DNA of 7,651 nt, from contig HF988149.1 of NCBI GenBank assembly GCA_000434635.1, positions 88,152 through 95,802 on the forward strand, written 5' to 3'. Shown one piece after another: positions 1 to 5,923 of this stretch. A model generated the notes under the pieces. That model saw nothing but the letters and a program-made list of their open reading frames with translations, was not told the DNA's origin and did not search any database. Within the stretch, counting starts at the first letter, position 1, and the number at the start of each line of letters is the position of its first letter. The stretch comes from Firmicutes bacterium CAG:110 (GTDB lineage Bacteria > Bacillota > Clostridia > Oscillospirales > Oscillospiraceae). Made by a program: the position numbers and the translations under genes.

Positions 1-20
1 GGGGGGATTCGCCCCCCGCC
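1..20 (-). terminator. Probable intrinsic terminator hairpin (cut by window edge)
   Basis: GGGGGG (1-6) and CCCCCC (12-17) form a perfect 6-bp stem around a 5-base loop. It starts about 26 bases after the stop of the minus-strand binding-protein gene, where a terminator is expected. The T-run that should follow on the minus strand would lie left of position 1, so it cannot be confirmed. If real, the binding protein is transcribed alone or is partly uncoupled from any downstream transporter genes. Confidence 0.5.
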
Positions 21-43
21 AAACAATTCAATTGGAGATAATA

Positions 44-1228
44 TCAGCTGCCGGAGCCGGTCTGGACGGTTTCCAGAACCCACGCGCCGCTGGCGGTGTC
101 CGCCGCCTTGATGTAAGCGGTGTCGCGGATGGCGTCGCCCTGAGCGTCGAAGGCGATGGCGCCGGAAACGCCGGTGTAGGTGACGGAGGGCAGAGCGGCC
201 ATGATGGCGGCCTTGTCGCCGCTGTCGGCCTTCTTCATAGCCTCCAGCGCCACGAAGTAAGCGTCATAGCCCATGGCGGTGACAGCGGAGATGGTGTCGT
301 TGCCGCCGTTGGCAGCCAGCGCCTCGGAGCTGGCGTTGATGTACTCCTTAACGCCCGTATCAAACTCGGGAGCGCCGCCTTCCTGATAGAAGGTGGAGAC
401 GTACAGCTGCAGGTCGGTGCCCTTGATGGCTTCCAGAACCATGTTGTCGTCCAGCGTGTCGGAGCCGAGGAACGGAGCCTCAATGCCCAGAGACGCGGCC
501 TGGGTGATGATCTGCACGGCGTAGGCGATGGAGACAGGGGTGAAGATAACGTCCGCGCCCTCGCTCTTGGCCTTGTTCAGGTAGGAGCCGAAATCGGAGT
601 TGCCGGTGGGGAAGGAGTCGGTGATGACCTTGCCGCCCGCAGCCTCAAAGACCTTGGTGAAGAAGGCGATCAGGCCCTGGTCATACTCGTTGCCGCTCTC
701 GCCCAGGCAGTAGGCGGTCTTGGCGCTGAACTTGCTCACGGCGAAGTTGGCCAGAACGTCGGCCTGGAAGTTATCCAGGAAGCAGATACGGAAGTAGTAG
801 CTATTGCCCGCGGTGACGTTGGGGTTGGTGCAGGTGATGCCGATGGCGGGGATGCCGGCCTCTTCAAACTTGGGGCCGCCGGCCATGGAAACACCGGAAC
901 CGTAGGAGCCCAGAACCACGGACACGCCCGCGCTGACCAGAGAGGAAGCAGCGGAGGGAGCCTTGTCGGTGGAAGAACCGTTGTCGCCGTAGACCAGCTC
1001 GACCTTGTAGGTCTCGCCGCCCAGAGTGACCGTGGGCTCCTGACTGTTGGCATACTGCATACCCAGGATTTCCTTCTTGCCGCCGGACGCGGAGTCGCCG
1101 GAAGAAGGCTCAAACACGCCGATCTTGATGACCTTCTCGCCGGAAGCGGAGCCGCTGCCGGAAGAGGAGCAGGCGCACAGGGACAGAGCCATGCACAGTA
1201 CTAAGATAACAGCAATTACTCTTTTCAT
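44..1228 (-). CDS. Branched-chain amino acid-type ABC transporter substrate-binding lipoprotein (LivJ-like)
   Basis: This 394-residue extracytoplasmic protein should bind a small ligand, typically a branched-chain or other amino acid, and deliver it to an ABC permease. Residues 1-19 form a lipoprotein signal: MKR, a hydrophobic stretch, then LCAC with C20 as the lipidation site. A Ser/Gly-rich tether (about 21-31) precedes a type I periplasmic-binding fold beginning with KIGVFEPSSG and containing GIPAIGITCTNPNVT and SEGADVIFTP, typical of Peripla_BP_6 proteins. The start at 1228 is chosen over an in-frame ATG 29 codons upstream because the signal peptide begins here and GGAGG lies 9 bases before it. 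A -10 TATAAT and weak -35 lie about 60 bases upstream. No permease or ATPase gene is in view; they may lie left of the window, though a hairpin separates them. The ligand cannot be read from sequence. Confidence 0.93.
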   Translation of the reverse strand: MKRVIAVILVLCMALSLCACSSSGSGSASGEKVIKIGVFEPSSGDSASGGKKEILGMQYANSQEPTVTLGGETYKVELVYGDNGSSTDKAPSAASSLVSAGVSVVLGSYGSGVSMAGGPKFEEAGIPAIGITCTNPNVTAGNSYYFRICFLDNFQADVLANFAVSKFSAKTAYCLGESGNEYDQGLIAFFTKVFEAAGGKVITDSFPTGNSDFGSYLNKAKSEGADVIFTPVSIAYAVQIITQAASLGIEAPFLGSDTLDDNMVLEAIKGTDLQLYVSTFYQEGGAPEFDTGVKEYINASSEALAANGGNDTISAVTAMGYDAYFVALEAMKKADSGDKAAIMAALPSVTYTGVSGAIAFDAQGDAIRDTAYIKAADTASGAWVLETVQTGSGS

Positions 1229-1294
1229 TTTCTTTAACCTCCATTCAAAAGCAGCATCCATAGTCGGTGGACATCTGTTTTTGTGATATGGAAA

Positions 1295-1323
1295 ATTATA
1301 TATGAATTTCTGCAAAATTGCAA
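1295..1323 (-). promoter_or_regulatory. Sigma-A promoter of the Liv-type binding-protein gene
   Basis: On the minus strand a perfect TATAAT (1300-1295) is preceded by a 17-base spacer and TTGCAA (1323-1318), which matches 4 of 6 bases of the -35 consensus. Transcription would begin near 1288 and give a leader of about 60 bases with a good ribosome site. The perfect palindrome AATTGCAATT (1316-1325) covers the -35. Confidence 0.65.
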
Positions 1324-1325
1324 TT
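1316..1325. promoter_or_regulatory. Palindrome over the -35 of the minus-strand promoter (possible operator)
   Basis: AATTGCAATT is a perfect 10-base palindrome that coincides with the -35 element of the binding-protein promoter. It sits in a wider imperfect palindrome, TTGCAATTGTAA, with 10 of 12 positions symmetric. Short AT-rich TTGC-containing palindromes are typical of MarR-family operators, and a MarR-family gene is transcribed divergently from here. That a regulator binds here is inference. Confidence 0.35.
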
Positions 1326-1397
1326 GTAAATTACGATAGAAATTGGTGGCCGATCATTCATTTTTTGTTCAAATTTTACAAGCCTGTTTTCGGTTTA

Positions 1398-1426
1398 TTG
1401 ACAAGATGACCCGCGCCTGTTATAAT
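1398..1426 (+). promoter_or_regulatory. Perfect-consensus sigma-A promoter of the MarR-citrate synthase operon
   Basis: TTGACA (1398-1403), exactly 17 bases, then TATAAT (1421-1426): both hexamers and the spacing match the consensus. It points toward the MarR-family gene, citrate synthase and second MarR-family gene. Transcription should start near 1433, leaving a leader of about 220 bases before the first gene. A promoter this strong usually needs repression, which fits the palindrome at the expected start. Confidence 0.85.
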
Positions 1427-1428
1427 AC

Positions 1429-1441
1429 CTAACAATGTTAG
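1429..1441. promoter_or_regulatory. Palindromic operator candidate CTAAC-AAT-GTTAG
   Basis: A perfect 5-bp inverted repeat with a 3-base centre lies two bases after the -10 and spans the predicted transcription start. A protein bound here would block the polymerase. The MarR-family protein encoded first in this operon is the obvious candidate, since autorepression is common in that family. The binding itself is inferred. Confidence 0.45.
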
Positions 1442-1656
1442 CAAATTTCATTTTTCGCCCAGCCCCGAATGGTTTCCCCGTTTTGTCACTCCGGTGCCTT
1501 TCTTCCCGGTGTCCGCACCATCGCCCGTGAAAGGCTTCTGCGAATTATGAGCGCCTCCCCGGAGGGCCGGCACCCGCTATGCAATGTCGCTCTCAGAAAC
1601 TTGCAATACCCCGGCAATTTCACGCCGGAAACGCACTTAAGAAAAGGACGATGCCA
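1442..1656 (+). other. Long 5' leader of the MarR-citrate synthase operon
   Basis: This stretch between promoter and first gene holds no recognisable RNA gene or riboswitch. Small inverted repeats are visible, for example CCGGC (1611-1615) with GCCGG (1624-1628) just before the ribosome site. A reading frame from ATG 1469 (or ATG 1547) ends with a TGA at 1658-1660 that overlaps the regulator's ATG as ATGA. It has no clear ribosome site and resembles no family known to me, so it is not called as a gene. Confidence 0.4.
1644..1648 (+). promoter_or_regulatory. Ribosome binding site that fixes the first MarR start
   Basis: AAGGA lies 8 bases before ATG 1657 but only 2 bases before the alternative ATG 1651, and too far downstream to serve ATG 1579. 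This makes 1657 the best start. Confidence 0.7.
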
Positions 1657-2151
1657 ATGAAAAATCAACACGAAGTGGAAAAACTGGCCTATGCGATGAC
1701 CCGTCAGCGCTACTTGCTGAACCGGGACATCGTGCACGACCTGTTCACGGAGCTGTCCCTTTCCGACTACATTGCCCTCCACAGCATTGCGGAAGCTGCC
1801 GGTCAGGGTGGGTCAGCGGAGCAAACCTACCTGCGGGATTTGGCCGAGCGACTGGAAATGCCCATACCCAAGACTTCCAAAATGGTCCGCAAGCTTCACG
1901 AGCGGGGGCTGGTATTCTGGTCCCACAGCGGCGACGGGCGCGACGGCACCTACGTCGTCATCACCGATTCCGGCGTCCGAGCCATGGAGCGGCAGGCAAA
2001 TATCCTGAACGCCTACTACAGCCGGGTAATCGAGGCCTTCGGCTACGAAAATCTGAAGAGCCTTCTGGAGCAGATTTCCCGTCTGGAGGACGTTATGAAC
2101 GAAGTATTTACGAAAGGAGCGGCCAGCCATGGACATGACCCAGTTGAATGA
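1657..2151 (+). CDS. MarR-family winged-helix transcriptional regulator (operon-leading)
   Basis: A 164-residue DNA-binding protein expected to act as a dimer. An N-terminal helical dimerisation part (about 5-50) is followed by a winged helix-turn-helix: YLRDLAERLEMPIPKTSKMV (58-77) covers the helix-turn-helix, and FWSHSGDGRDGTYVVITDSG (87-106) forms the wing. A long C-terminal helical part (about 107-158) completes the fold. The length is normal for MarR proteins. The start rests on AAGGA at 8-base spacing; upstream in-frame ATGs at 1579 and 1651 lack suitable sites. Its last 23 bases overlap the citrate synthase gene, so the two are co-transcribed and probably translationally coupled. It is the likely repressor at the palindrome over its own promoter, but target and inducer cannot be read. 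Confidence 0.88.
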   Translation: MKNQHEVEKLAYAMTRQRYLLNRDIVHDLFTELSLSDYIALHSIAEAAGQGGSAEQTYLRDLAERLEMPIPKTSKMVRKLHERGLVFWSHSGDGRDGTYVVITDSGVRAMERQANILNAYYSRVIEAFGYENLKSLLEQISRLEDVMNEVFTKGAASHGHDPVE

Positions 2152-3460
2152 CTACACTACCCGCAGCGAGGCGGTGTGCCGCCGGAACGATACCATCTCC
2201 CCCCGGCTGTACGAGGAATACGGTGTCAAAAAGGGGCTTCGGGACGAAAACGGCAACGGCGTTCTCGCCGGACTGACGAACATTTCCAAGATCACGTCCT
2301 CCAAAATTGTGGACGGCAAAAAGGTTCCCTGCGACGGCCAGCTCTGGTACCGGGGCTACCGGGTGGAAGACCTGATCGGCAGCCTTGGGGAAACGGAGCT
2401 TGGCTACGAAAAGATCGCCTATCTTCTGCTCATGGGACAGATGCCGGACAGCGCCGCCGCGGAAGAATTCCGGAGGCTGCTGGGTGAGTGCAGGACGCTC
2501 CCCACCAACTTCACCCGGGACGTCATCATGAAAGCCCCCGGCAAGGACATCATGAACTCCATGACCCGGGGCATTCTGACGCTGGCGTCCTACGACGAGC
2601 GCGCCATCGACACCAGCGTCAGCAATTCCCTCCGGCAGTGCATCCAGCTGATCGCCGAGTTCCCGCTGCTGGCCGTTTATGGATACCATGCCTACAACTA
2701 CTATGAAAATATGGACAGCATGGTCATTCACCGGCCTGCCCCCGCCCTTTCCACGGCGGAAAACCTTCTGATGATGCTCCGCCCCAACAAAAAATACACC
2801 GCCACGGAAGCAAAGGTGCTGGACACGGCGCTGATTCTCCACATGGAGCACGGCGGCGGCAACAATTCCACCTTCACTACCCGTGTCATCACCTCCTCCG
2901 GTTCCGACACCTATTCCACCATCGCGGCGGCTATGTCCTCCCTGAAAGGCCCCAAGCACGGCGGCGCCAACATCAAGGTCATGGAAATGATGGAGGACAT
3001 CCGCCTGCACGTCCCCGACTGCTCGGACAAGGAGTCTCTGGAGGATTATCTCGCGAAGATCATCAATAAGGAAGCCTTCGACCGGAAGGGGCTTGTATAC
3101 GGCATGGGTCACGCCGTCTATTCCCTGTCCGACCCCAGAGAGCGGATTTTCAAGGGCTATGTGGAAAAGCTCGCCGCCGAAAAGGGGCGCGGGGACGACC
3201 TGACGCTGTACCGCAACGTGGAGGAGCTTGCCCCTCAGCTGATCGCGAAACACCGGCGGATCTACAAGGGTGTCAGCCCCAACGTGGACTTTTACAGCGG
3301 CTTTGTCTACGACATGCTGGGAATTCCTCAGGAGCTGTACACAGCCATGTTCGCCGTGGCGAGGATCGTGGGTTGGAGCGCCCACCGGATCGAGGAGCTG
3401 ATCTGCATGGATAAGATCATCCGCCCGGCGTACATGAGCGTCATGGAAGAACGGGAGTGA
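2129..3460 (+). CDS. Citrate synthase
   Basis: A 443-residue cytoplasmic enzyme that condenses oxaloacetate with acetyl-CoA to form citrate and CoA, the entry step of the TCA cycle or of glutamate synthesis. All three catalytic landmarks of the Si-type family are present: HMEHGGGNNSTF with H241, GMGHAVY with H328, and NVDFYSG with D387. The block SSLKGPKHGGANIKV, close to the family consensus, lies between the two histidines. This is not the Re-type enzyme of some clostridia, which belongs to the isopropylmalate synthase family. The length fits the longer Firmicutes versions with an N-terminal extension. AAAGGAG lies 9 bases before the ATG, inside the preceding MarR gene. The next MarR gene follows after 10 bases. 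Methylcitrate synthase activity cannot be excluded from sequence alone, but no propionate-pathway genes are nearby. Confidence 0.95.
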   Translation: MDMTQLNDYTTRSEAVCRRNDTISPRLYEEYGVKKGLRDENGNGVLAGLTNISKITSSKIVDGKKVPCDGQLWYRGYRVEDLIGSLGETELGYEKIAYLLLMGQMPDSAAAEEFRRLLGECRTLPTNFTRDVIMKAPGKDIMNSMTRGILTLASYDERAIDTSVSNSLRQCIQLIAEFPLLAVYGYHAYNYYENMDSMVIHRPAPALSTAENLLMMLRPNKKYTATEAKVLDTALILHMEHGGGNNSTFTTRVITSSGSDTYSTIAAAMSSLKGPKHGGANIKVMEMMEDIRLHVPDCSDKESLEDYLAKIINKEAFDRKGLVYGMGHAVYSLSDPRERIFKGYVEKLAAEKGRGDDLTLYRNVEELAPQLIAKHRRIYKGVSPNVDFYSGFVYDMLGIPQELYTAMFAVARIVGWSAHRIEELICMDKIIRPAYMSVMEERE

Positions 3461-3470
3461 TTTTGGCAGC

Positions 3471-3896
3471 ATGGACTATTCGTTACTTGCCGGGCAGCTT
3501 CTCAATGTGCAGGCGAATCTCCTGCAGGTCCCGGCCTATCAGCAGCTTTCCAAGATGGTGCGGGGAGAGCTGTTCGTTCTGAACTATCTCGCCACCCACG
3601 AGACAGCGATCCATCCCAAGGAACTCAGCAAAAAGATGGCCGTCAGCACCGCCCGCATCACCTCTCTTCTGCATCACATGGAGGAAAAGGGACTGATCGC
3701 CCGCTCCTCCGATTTAAGCGACAACCGGCAGATTTTTGTCCGGCTGACGGAAAACGGGGTAAATGCGATACAGAAAGCCCGGGCGGAGGTCATCTCCCGG
3801 GTATCGTCCCTGCTGGAAGCACTCGGCCCCGAGGACGCCCGGGAATATATCCGCATTCAGGAAAAGATTCTGGACAATTTTCTGGGAAATTCTTAA
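3471..3896 (+). CDS. MarR-family winged-helix transcriptional regulator (operon-ending)
   Basis: A 141-residue regulator with the classic MarR layout: N-terminal dimerisation helices (about 1-42), helix-turn-helix with HPKELSKKMAVSTARITSLL (48-67), and a wing carrying the family signature in RSSDLSDNRQIFVRLTENG (78-96; D81, D84, R86). C-terminal dimerisation helices follow. The wing matches the family consensus better than that of the operon's first regulator, and the two proteins are clearly different, so this is not a recent duplication. It starts 10 bases after the citrate synthase stop. The nearest purine-rich site, GGGAG at 3453-3457, is 13 bases from the ATG and weak, so expression may depend on coupling. 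A strong terminator follows 16 bases after the stop. The target is unknown. Confidence 0.88.
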   Translation: MDYSLLAGQLLNVQANLLQVPAYQQLSKMVRGELFVLNYLATHETAIHPKELSKKMAVSTARITSLLHHMEEKGLIARSSDLSDNRQIFVRLTENGVNAIQKARAEVISRVSSLLEALGPEDAREYIRIQEKILDNFLGNS

Positions 3897-3912
3897 AAAC
3901 CACTTTATACAC

Positions 3913-3963
3913 GCGGGTTCTGCGGGGAGCGCACGTCTCCCCCGCAGAACCCGCTTCTTTTTT
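3913..3963 (+). terminator. Strong intrinsic terminator of the MarR-citrate synthase-MarR operon
   Basis: GCGGGTTCTGCGGGG (3913-3927) pairs perfectly with CCCCGCAGAACCCGC (3940-3954). Two more pairs are possible around one bulged C. The run TTCTTTTTTT (3955-3963 region) follows directly. It lies 16 bases after the second MarR stop and closes the operon. Confidence 0.95.
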
Positions 3964-4087
3964 GGAACGATGCCCACATTTTCCTCTGTACTTTTTTGGA
4001 TTTCCGTGTTATACTAACGTTGCAATAATCGAAATTATGTTTGTAATAATACTATTTCTTAACAAAATGATTTCATCATTTTATTAA
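3964..4087 (+). other. AT-rich intergenic segment before the palindromic element
   Basis: No gene is seen here. The segment holds an extended -10 candidate (4007-4015), the small inverted repeat ATAAT-CGAA-ATTAT (4025-4038), and a 31-base hairpin reaching the palindromic element. Its base composition is much more AT-rich than the flanking genes. Confidence 0.6.
4007..4015 (+). promoter_or_regulatory. Extended -10 promoter candidate upstream of the polymerase-YolD pair
   Basis: TGTTATACT contains the TGn extension and a -10 matching 5 of 6 consensus bases. The -35 position (TGTACT, 3987-3992, 17-base spacer) is poor. If active, its transcript would cross the 161-bp palindromic element and several hairpins to reach the polymerase gene, giving a leader of almost 380 bases. 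No better promoter was found closer to that gene. Confidence 0.4.
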
Positions 4088-4088
4088 G
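4058..4088. repeat. 31-base AT-rich hairpin abutting the palindromic element
   Basis: CTTAACAAAATGAT (4058-4071) and ATCATTTTATTAAG (4075-4088) pair at 13 of 14 positions around a 3-base loop. It lacks a T-run and is not a standard terminator. Its right arm ends at the first G of the MITE-like element, so the element may have inserted at the foot of a hairpin. Confidence 0.6.
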
Positions 4089-4248
4089 GGTCTATCTGAA
4101 AACCGGGAATATGACCAACAGCGAGGGATTTTTCGCCTGCTGAAGCCATTTTTCCGCAGGAATACTTTGTGTATTACAAGGGAAAATGGTGCACAGCAGG
4201 CGGAAAAGACCCGCTGTTTGGGCATGTTGACGGTTTTCAGATAGGCCC
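4088..4248. mobile_element. 161-bp palindromic MITE-like element
   Basis: The left end GGGTCTATCTGAAAACCG (4088-4105) and the inverse of the right end (4231-4248, GGGCCTATCTGAAAACCG) match at 17 of 18 positions. Inverted symmetry continues inward with interruptions: CGCCTGCTG (4134-4142) pairs with CAGCAGGCG (4194-4202), CCATTTTTCC with GGAAAATGG, and AATAC-TTTGT-GTATT (4161-4175) forms the centre. The entire element could fold into one long hairpin or cruciform. TAA occurs immediately outside both ends (4085-4087 and 4249-4251), consistent with a 3-bp target duplication. There is no reading frame of transposase size, so movement would need a transposase supplied elsewhere. A 16-base copy of its end lies at 6471-6486. 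The parent transposon family is not identified. Confidence 0.75.
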
Positions 4249-4323
4249 TAAGCCGTTTCACGGCAGACCGCCTGGGGGCGGTAAGAAATGTATTGACTTC
4301 GTTTTTTAGCGGCAGTGGCCGCC
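4249..4323. other. Short spacer with two small hairpins
   Basis: GCCGT-TTC-ACGGC (4252-4264) and ACCGCC-TGGG-GGCGGT (4267-4282) are perfect small inverted repeats directly after the palindromic element. TTGACT at 4293-4298 resembles a -35, but no -10 follows at 16-18 bases. No gene is seen. Confidence 0.45.
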
Positions 4324-4341
4324 GGCCGCAATCCTGCGGCC
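4324..4341. repeat. GC-rich hairpin in the polymerase leader
   Basis: GGCCGCA (4324-4330) pairs with TGCGGCC (4335-4341) around the loop ATCC. It directly adjoins a second hairpin, making a tandem pair upstream of the polymerase ribosome site. Confidence 0.6.
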
Positions 4342-4369
4342 TAATAAAACGCTTTTCAGCGTTTTATTA
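4342..4369. repeat. Perfect 12-bp AT-rich hairpin in the polymerase leader
   Basis: TAATAAAACGCT (4342-4353) pairs perfectly with AGCGTTTTATTA (4358-4369) around TTTC. No T-run follows on either strand, so it is not a standard terminator. It ends 12 bases before the AAAGGAGG site at 4382-4389 and could affect translation or mRNA stability. Its right arm shares TTTTATTAA with the hairpin at 4058-4088. Confidence 0.65.
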
Positions 4370-4399
4370 AAAACTCGTATAAAAGGAGGCCGCGCCGGA

Positions 4400-5923
4400 A
4401 TGAAAGTCCGAAGCTATATTGCCATCGACTTGAAATCCTTCTACGCCTCCGTGGAGTGCATCCAGCGGGGGTTAGACCCCATGATCACCAATCTGGTGGT
4501 CGCCGACCCCAGCCGCACCGACAAAACCATCTGCCTTGCGGTCTCCCCTTCTCTGAAATCCTTCGGCATTCCCGGCAGGCCGCGGCTGTTTGAGGTCGTA
4601 CAGAAAATCGGACAGGTCAACGCGCTGCGCCGGAATTCCGCCCCGGGACGCACTTTTACCGGCAAATCCCACGACTACACCGAACTGCGCGGCCACCCGG
4701 AGCTGGAGGTGGACTACATCGTCGCGCCCCCGCAGATGGCGTTTTATATGGAGACCAGCGCGGCCATTTACAATATTTATCTCAAATACGTCGCCCCGGA
4801 GGACATCCACCCCTACTCCATCGACGAGGTGTTCATCGACGCCACAAATTACCTGAATCTCTACCGCCTGACTCCGGAAAAGCTCGCCATGAAGATCATT
4901 CTGGACATTCTGGAAAATACCGGCATTACGGCCACCGCCGGAATCGGGACGAATCTGTATCTTGCCAAAGTAGCCATGGACATTGTGGCGAAGCACATTC
5001 CCGCAGACAAAAACGGCGTGCGCATCGCCCAGCTGGACGAGCTGCGCTACCGGCGGGAGCTGTGGTCTCACCGTCCCCTGACGGATTTCTGGCGGGTCGG
5101 CCCCGGCTACGCGAAAAAGTTGGAAAAGGTGGGACTGCGCACCATGGGCGACGTTGCCCGGTGTTCCGTGGGCAGGCCTACGGAGTTTTACAACGAAGAC
5201 CTGCTGTATAAGCTGTTCGGCGTCAACGCCCAGCTGCTGATCGACCACGCCTGGGGGTGGGAACCATGCACCATCGCGGACATCAAGGCATACAAGCCGG
5301 AGTCCAGCAGCATCAGCCCCGGTCAGGTGCTGCAATGCCCCTATACCGCGGAAAAGGCCCGGCTGGTCGTCAGGGAAATGGCGGATGATCTTTCCTTGGA
5401 CTTAGTGGACAAAGGACTTGTCACCGACCAGATCGTCCTGACGGTGGGCTACGATATTGAAAATCTCACCGACCCGGAACGAAGCCGCGCCTATCAGGGC
5501 CCCGTCACCGTTGACCGCTACGGCCGCAGAATTCCCAAGCACGCCCACGGCACCGTGAATCTGGGCGGGCATACCGCTTCCTCCAAGGCCATCGTCAGTG
5601 CTGTCGCGGAACTTTACGACCGCATCGTGAACTCCGCTCTTCTGGTCAGGCGGCTGTATCTGTCCGCCAACCACATCGTCCCGGAGAACTCCCTGCCCCG
5701 CCATGAAAGCACTGAGCAGCTGGACTTTTTCTCCGATTTTGCTTCTCAGGAGAAGCGCCGCGCCGAAGAAGCAGCCGCTCGTGAGCGGGAAAAGCGCCGC
5801 CAGCAGGCGGTGCTGGCCATCAAAAAGAAGTACGGAAAAAACGCCATTCTGAAAGGCATGGACTTGGAGGAAGGCGCAACCGCCAGAGACCGGAACGGTC
5901 AGATAGGAGGACACAAAGCATAA
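4400..5923 (+). CDS. Y-family (UmuC/DinB-like) translesion DNA polymerase
   Basis: A 507-residue cytoplasmic error-prone polymerase that copies past damaged bases. The palm motif AIDLKSFYASVEC (8-20) carries metal ligand D10 and steric-gate Y15. YSIDEVFIDAT (139-149) supplies the catalytic pair D142-E143. GIGTNLYLAK (181-190) is the family's conserved G-I-G-x-N block, and a helix-hairpin-helix thumb lies at about 227-255 (VGPGYAKKLEKVGL). The little-finger region follows to about 430. QLDFF (440-444) fits the sliding-clamp binding motif. A charged, probably coiled segment (about 450-480) and the tail ILKGMDLEEGA...IGGHKA end the protein. K12 in place of the second Asp of DinB, and the YolD partner, place it nearer to the UvrX/YqjW type of Firmicutes than to classic DinB. 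AAAGGAGG lies 10 bases before the ATG. No LexA-like GAAC-N4-GTTC box was seen upstream. Confidence 0.94.
   Translation: MKVRSYIAIDLKSFYASVECIQRGLDPMITNLVVADPSRTDKTICLAVSPSLKSFGIPGRPRLFEVVQKIGQVNALRRNSAPGRTFTGKSHDYTELRGHPELEVDYIVAPPQMAFYMETSAAIYNIYLKYVAPEDIHPYSIDEVFIDATNYLNLYRLTPEKLAMKIILDILENTGITATAGIGTNLYLAKVAMDIVAKHIPADKNGVRIAQLDELRYRRELWSHRPLTDFWRVGPGYAKKLEKVGLRTMGDVARCSVGRPTEFYNEDLLYKLFGVNAQLLIDHAWGWEPCTIADIKAYKPESSSISPGQVLQCPYTAEKARLVVREMADDLSLDLVDKGLVTDQIVLTVGYDIENLTDPERSRAYQGPVTVDRYGRRIPKHAHGTVNLGGHTASSKAIVSAVAELYDRIVNSALLVRRLYLSANHIVPENSLPRHESTEQLDFFSDFASQEKRRAEEAAAREREKRRQQAVLAIKKKYGKNAILKGMDLEEGATARDRNGQIGGHKA

Noticed and set aside
32..1204. 390-codon open frame on the plus strand opposite the Liv-type binding protein
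   Set aside because: It is a shadow of a clear lipoprotein gene; its Gly/Ala/Val-rich translation matches no family known to me and it lacks a ribosome site.
1229..1315. Upstream ATG giving a 423-residue binding protein
   Set aside because: It would put 29 non-hydrophobic residues before the lipoprotein signal and would start upstream of the predicted transcription start near 1288.
1579..1656. Upstream ATG giving a 190-residue version of the first MarR regulator
   Set aside because: The additional residues are not MarR-like, no ribosome site precedes 1579, and AAGGA is correctly spaced for 1657.
2108..3472. 454-codon open frame on the minus strand opposite citrate synthase
   Set aside because: Citrate synthase on the plus strand has all catalytic motifs; the antisense frame is open because of GC-rich codon use.
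4076..4261. 61-codon minus-strand frame covering the palindromic element
   Set aside because: It is made of the inverted-repeat DNA itself, has no ribosome site and no resemblance to a transposase.
4293..4298. TTGACT as a -35 for the polymerase gene
   Set aside because: The positions 16-18 bases downstream are GC-rich (TGGCCG region) with no -10-like hexamer.
4342..4369. Hairpin as an intrinsic terminator
   Set aside because: No T-run follows the stem on either strand, and it lies immediately before a gene with a strong ribosome site.
4378..4383. TATAAA as a -10 directly before the polymerase gene
   Set aside because: It overlaps the ribosome site, so the transcript would start after the Shine-Dalgarno sequence; no -35 is seen at the right distance.
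4252..4399. SOS (LexA) box upstream of the polymerase
   Set aside because: No GAAC-N4-GTTC-like palindrome is present in this stretch, so SOS control is not supported by sequence.
4472..5335. 287-codon open frame on the minus strand opposite the polymerase
   Set aside because: Antisense shadow of the polymerase with no recognisable motif.
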